A stretch of DNA of 21,128 nt. Source: Pseudomonadota bacterium. GTDB lineage: Bacteria; Pseudomonadota; Alphaproteobacteria; CACIAM-22H2. The notes under the pieces are model-generated. The model worked only from the letters and a program-made list of their open reading frames with translations. It was not told the DNA's origin and ran no database searches. The translations under genes were made by a program, and so were the position numbers. Location of the stretch: positions 1-21,128 of the forward strand of contig JAIUNH010000009.1 in assembly GCA_020161965.1 (NCBI GenBank). Direction: 5' to 3'. Positions 20,730 through 21,128 of this stretch are shown here, piece by piece (position 1 is the stretch's first letter; every line of letters starts with the position of its first letter).

Positions 20730-21128
20730 ATGTCGTCGAAGAAATTCACCCGCCGCCGCGTTCTCGCCACCGGTCTTGCCGCCGCGACGATTTGGCCGTC
20801 GCAGCGCGCCGCCGCATCCGGCCCGGTCGATCTGCAACTGGTGCTCGCCGCCGATATCTCCCGCTCGATCGACCCGGAGGAATTCGCCCTTCAGCGCCAG
20901 GGCTACGCCACGGCGATCGCCGATCCGCGCGTGGTCAAGGTCATGACCGGCGGAAGGTTCCGCGCCGTCGCCGCCACCTATTACGAATGGTCGGGCGTGC
21001 GCTCGCAGCAGACGATCGTCGATTGGACGCGCATCGATTCCGCCGCCGCCGCCGAGGATTTCGGCGCCAAGCTGCTGGCCGTTCCCCGCCCCTTCGGCGC
21101 GCAGACGGCCTTGGGCGAAGGCATCGCT
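20730..21128 (+). CDS. DUF1194 (von Willebrand A-like) Tat-exported protein, N-terminus only
   Basis: 133 codons are visible; the 3' part runs off the right edge. The ATG at 20730 has CCGGAG 8 nt upstream. Residues 1-29 are a twin-arginine leader (FTRRRVLATGLAAATIWP, cleavage near AAA/S). VDLQLVLAADISRSIDPEEF carries a metal-ion-dependent adhesion site of the DxSxS form (D42, S44, S46), and EEFALQRQGYATAIADPRV plus YYEWSG follow as in DUF1194 proteins, which are mostly found in Alphaproteobacteria. They are periplasmic and of unknown function, with a von Willebrand A fold. No partner gene is visible. The leader resembles the one at the left edge of the window (TRRRALKTG against TRRRVLATG), a general Tat pattern rather than evidence of relatedness. 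Confidence 0.9.
   Translation, partial: MSSKKFTRRRVLATGLAAATIWPSQRAAASGPVDLQLVLAADISRSIDPEEFALQRQGYATAIADPRVVKVMTGGRFRAVAATYYEWSGVRSQQTIVDWTRIDSAAAAEDFGAKLLAVPRPFGAQTALGEGIA

Noticed and set aside
1..21128. CRISPR arrays, insertion sequences, integrase/attachment sites, toxin-antitoxin or phage-defence genes
   Set aside because: No spaced direct repeats, transposase motifs or recognisable defence proteins were seen; composition looks even throughout and gene order is housekeeping-like.

Overview
The window is GC-rich (roughly two thirds G+C by eye), densely packed, and reads as the chromosome of an alphaproteobacterium. I lean towards a Rhodospirillales-like lineage. The main pointer is the gene order gpmI - envC-like - ctpA - YibQ-type deacetylase - rppH, an arrangement I recall from many Alphaproteobacteria. 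Other pointers are a DUF1194 Tat-exported protein and numerous ATGA/GTGA start-stop overlaps. I saw no phage, insertion sequence, CRISPR array or rRNA. All but two genes are complete; the first and last run off the window.

Layout. (1) Positions 1-333, minus: N-terminus of a protein with a Tat-type leader followed by a stretch resembling an NRPS C-A linker. (2) 550-4161: a PLP-dependent methionine gamma-lyase-type enzyme (plus) converges on a NepI-like MFS exporter (minus), and both stop codons lie inside one perfect palindrome. Upstream on the minus strand are an EamA permease with a probable TTG start and tRNA-Leu(CAA) with a clear sigma-70 promoter. (3) 4268-12629, plus: an eight-gene collinear run of sugar-1-phosphate nucleotidyltransferase, NUDIX hydrolase, gpmI, degenerate LytM/EnvC-like activator, CtpA protease, degenerate YibQ-type deacetylase, rppH and an ABC ATPase. 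Most junctions are 4-nt overlaps, so translational coupling is likely. (4) 16937-12626, minus: diiron ferritin-like protein, ABC solute-binding protein, fused two-domain permease and SAM methyltransferase. This converges on the ATPase, so one apparent AfuA/FbpA-type importer is split between two opposing transcription units. (5) 17085-19698, plus: an aldo/keto reductase and an orphan family-5 (peptide-type) solute-binding protein whose Shine-Dalgarno sequence lies inside a 9-bp hairpin, followed by a strong intrinsic terminator. (6) 20591-19755, minus: an alpha/beta hydrolase. (7) 20730 to the end, plus: the N-terminal third or so of a Tat-exported DUF1194 (von Willebrand A-like) protein.

Most of the window is ordinary housekeeping and transport. 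I did not find a convincing new defence or mobile system. The points most worth a second look are the RNA leader structures at two solute-binding-protein genes, the split transporter whose binding protein lacks the usual iron tyrosines, the pair of catalytically degenerate envelope proteins flanking an intact CtpA, and the odd fusion at the left edge.
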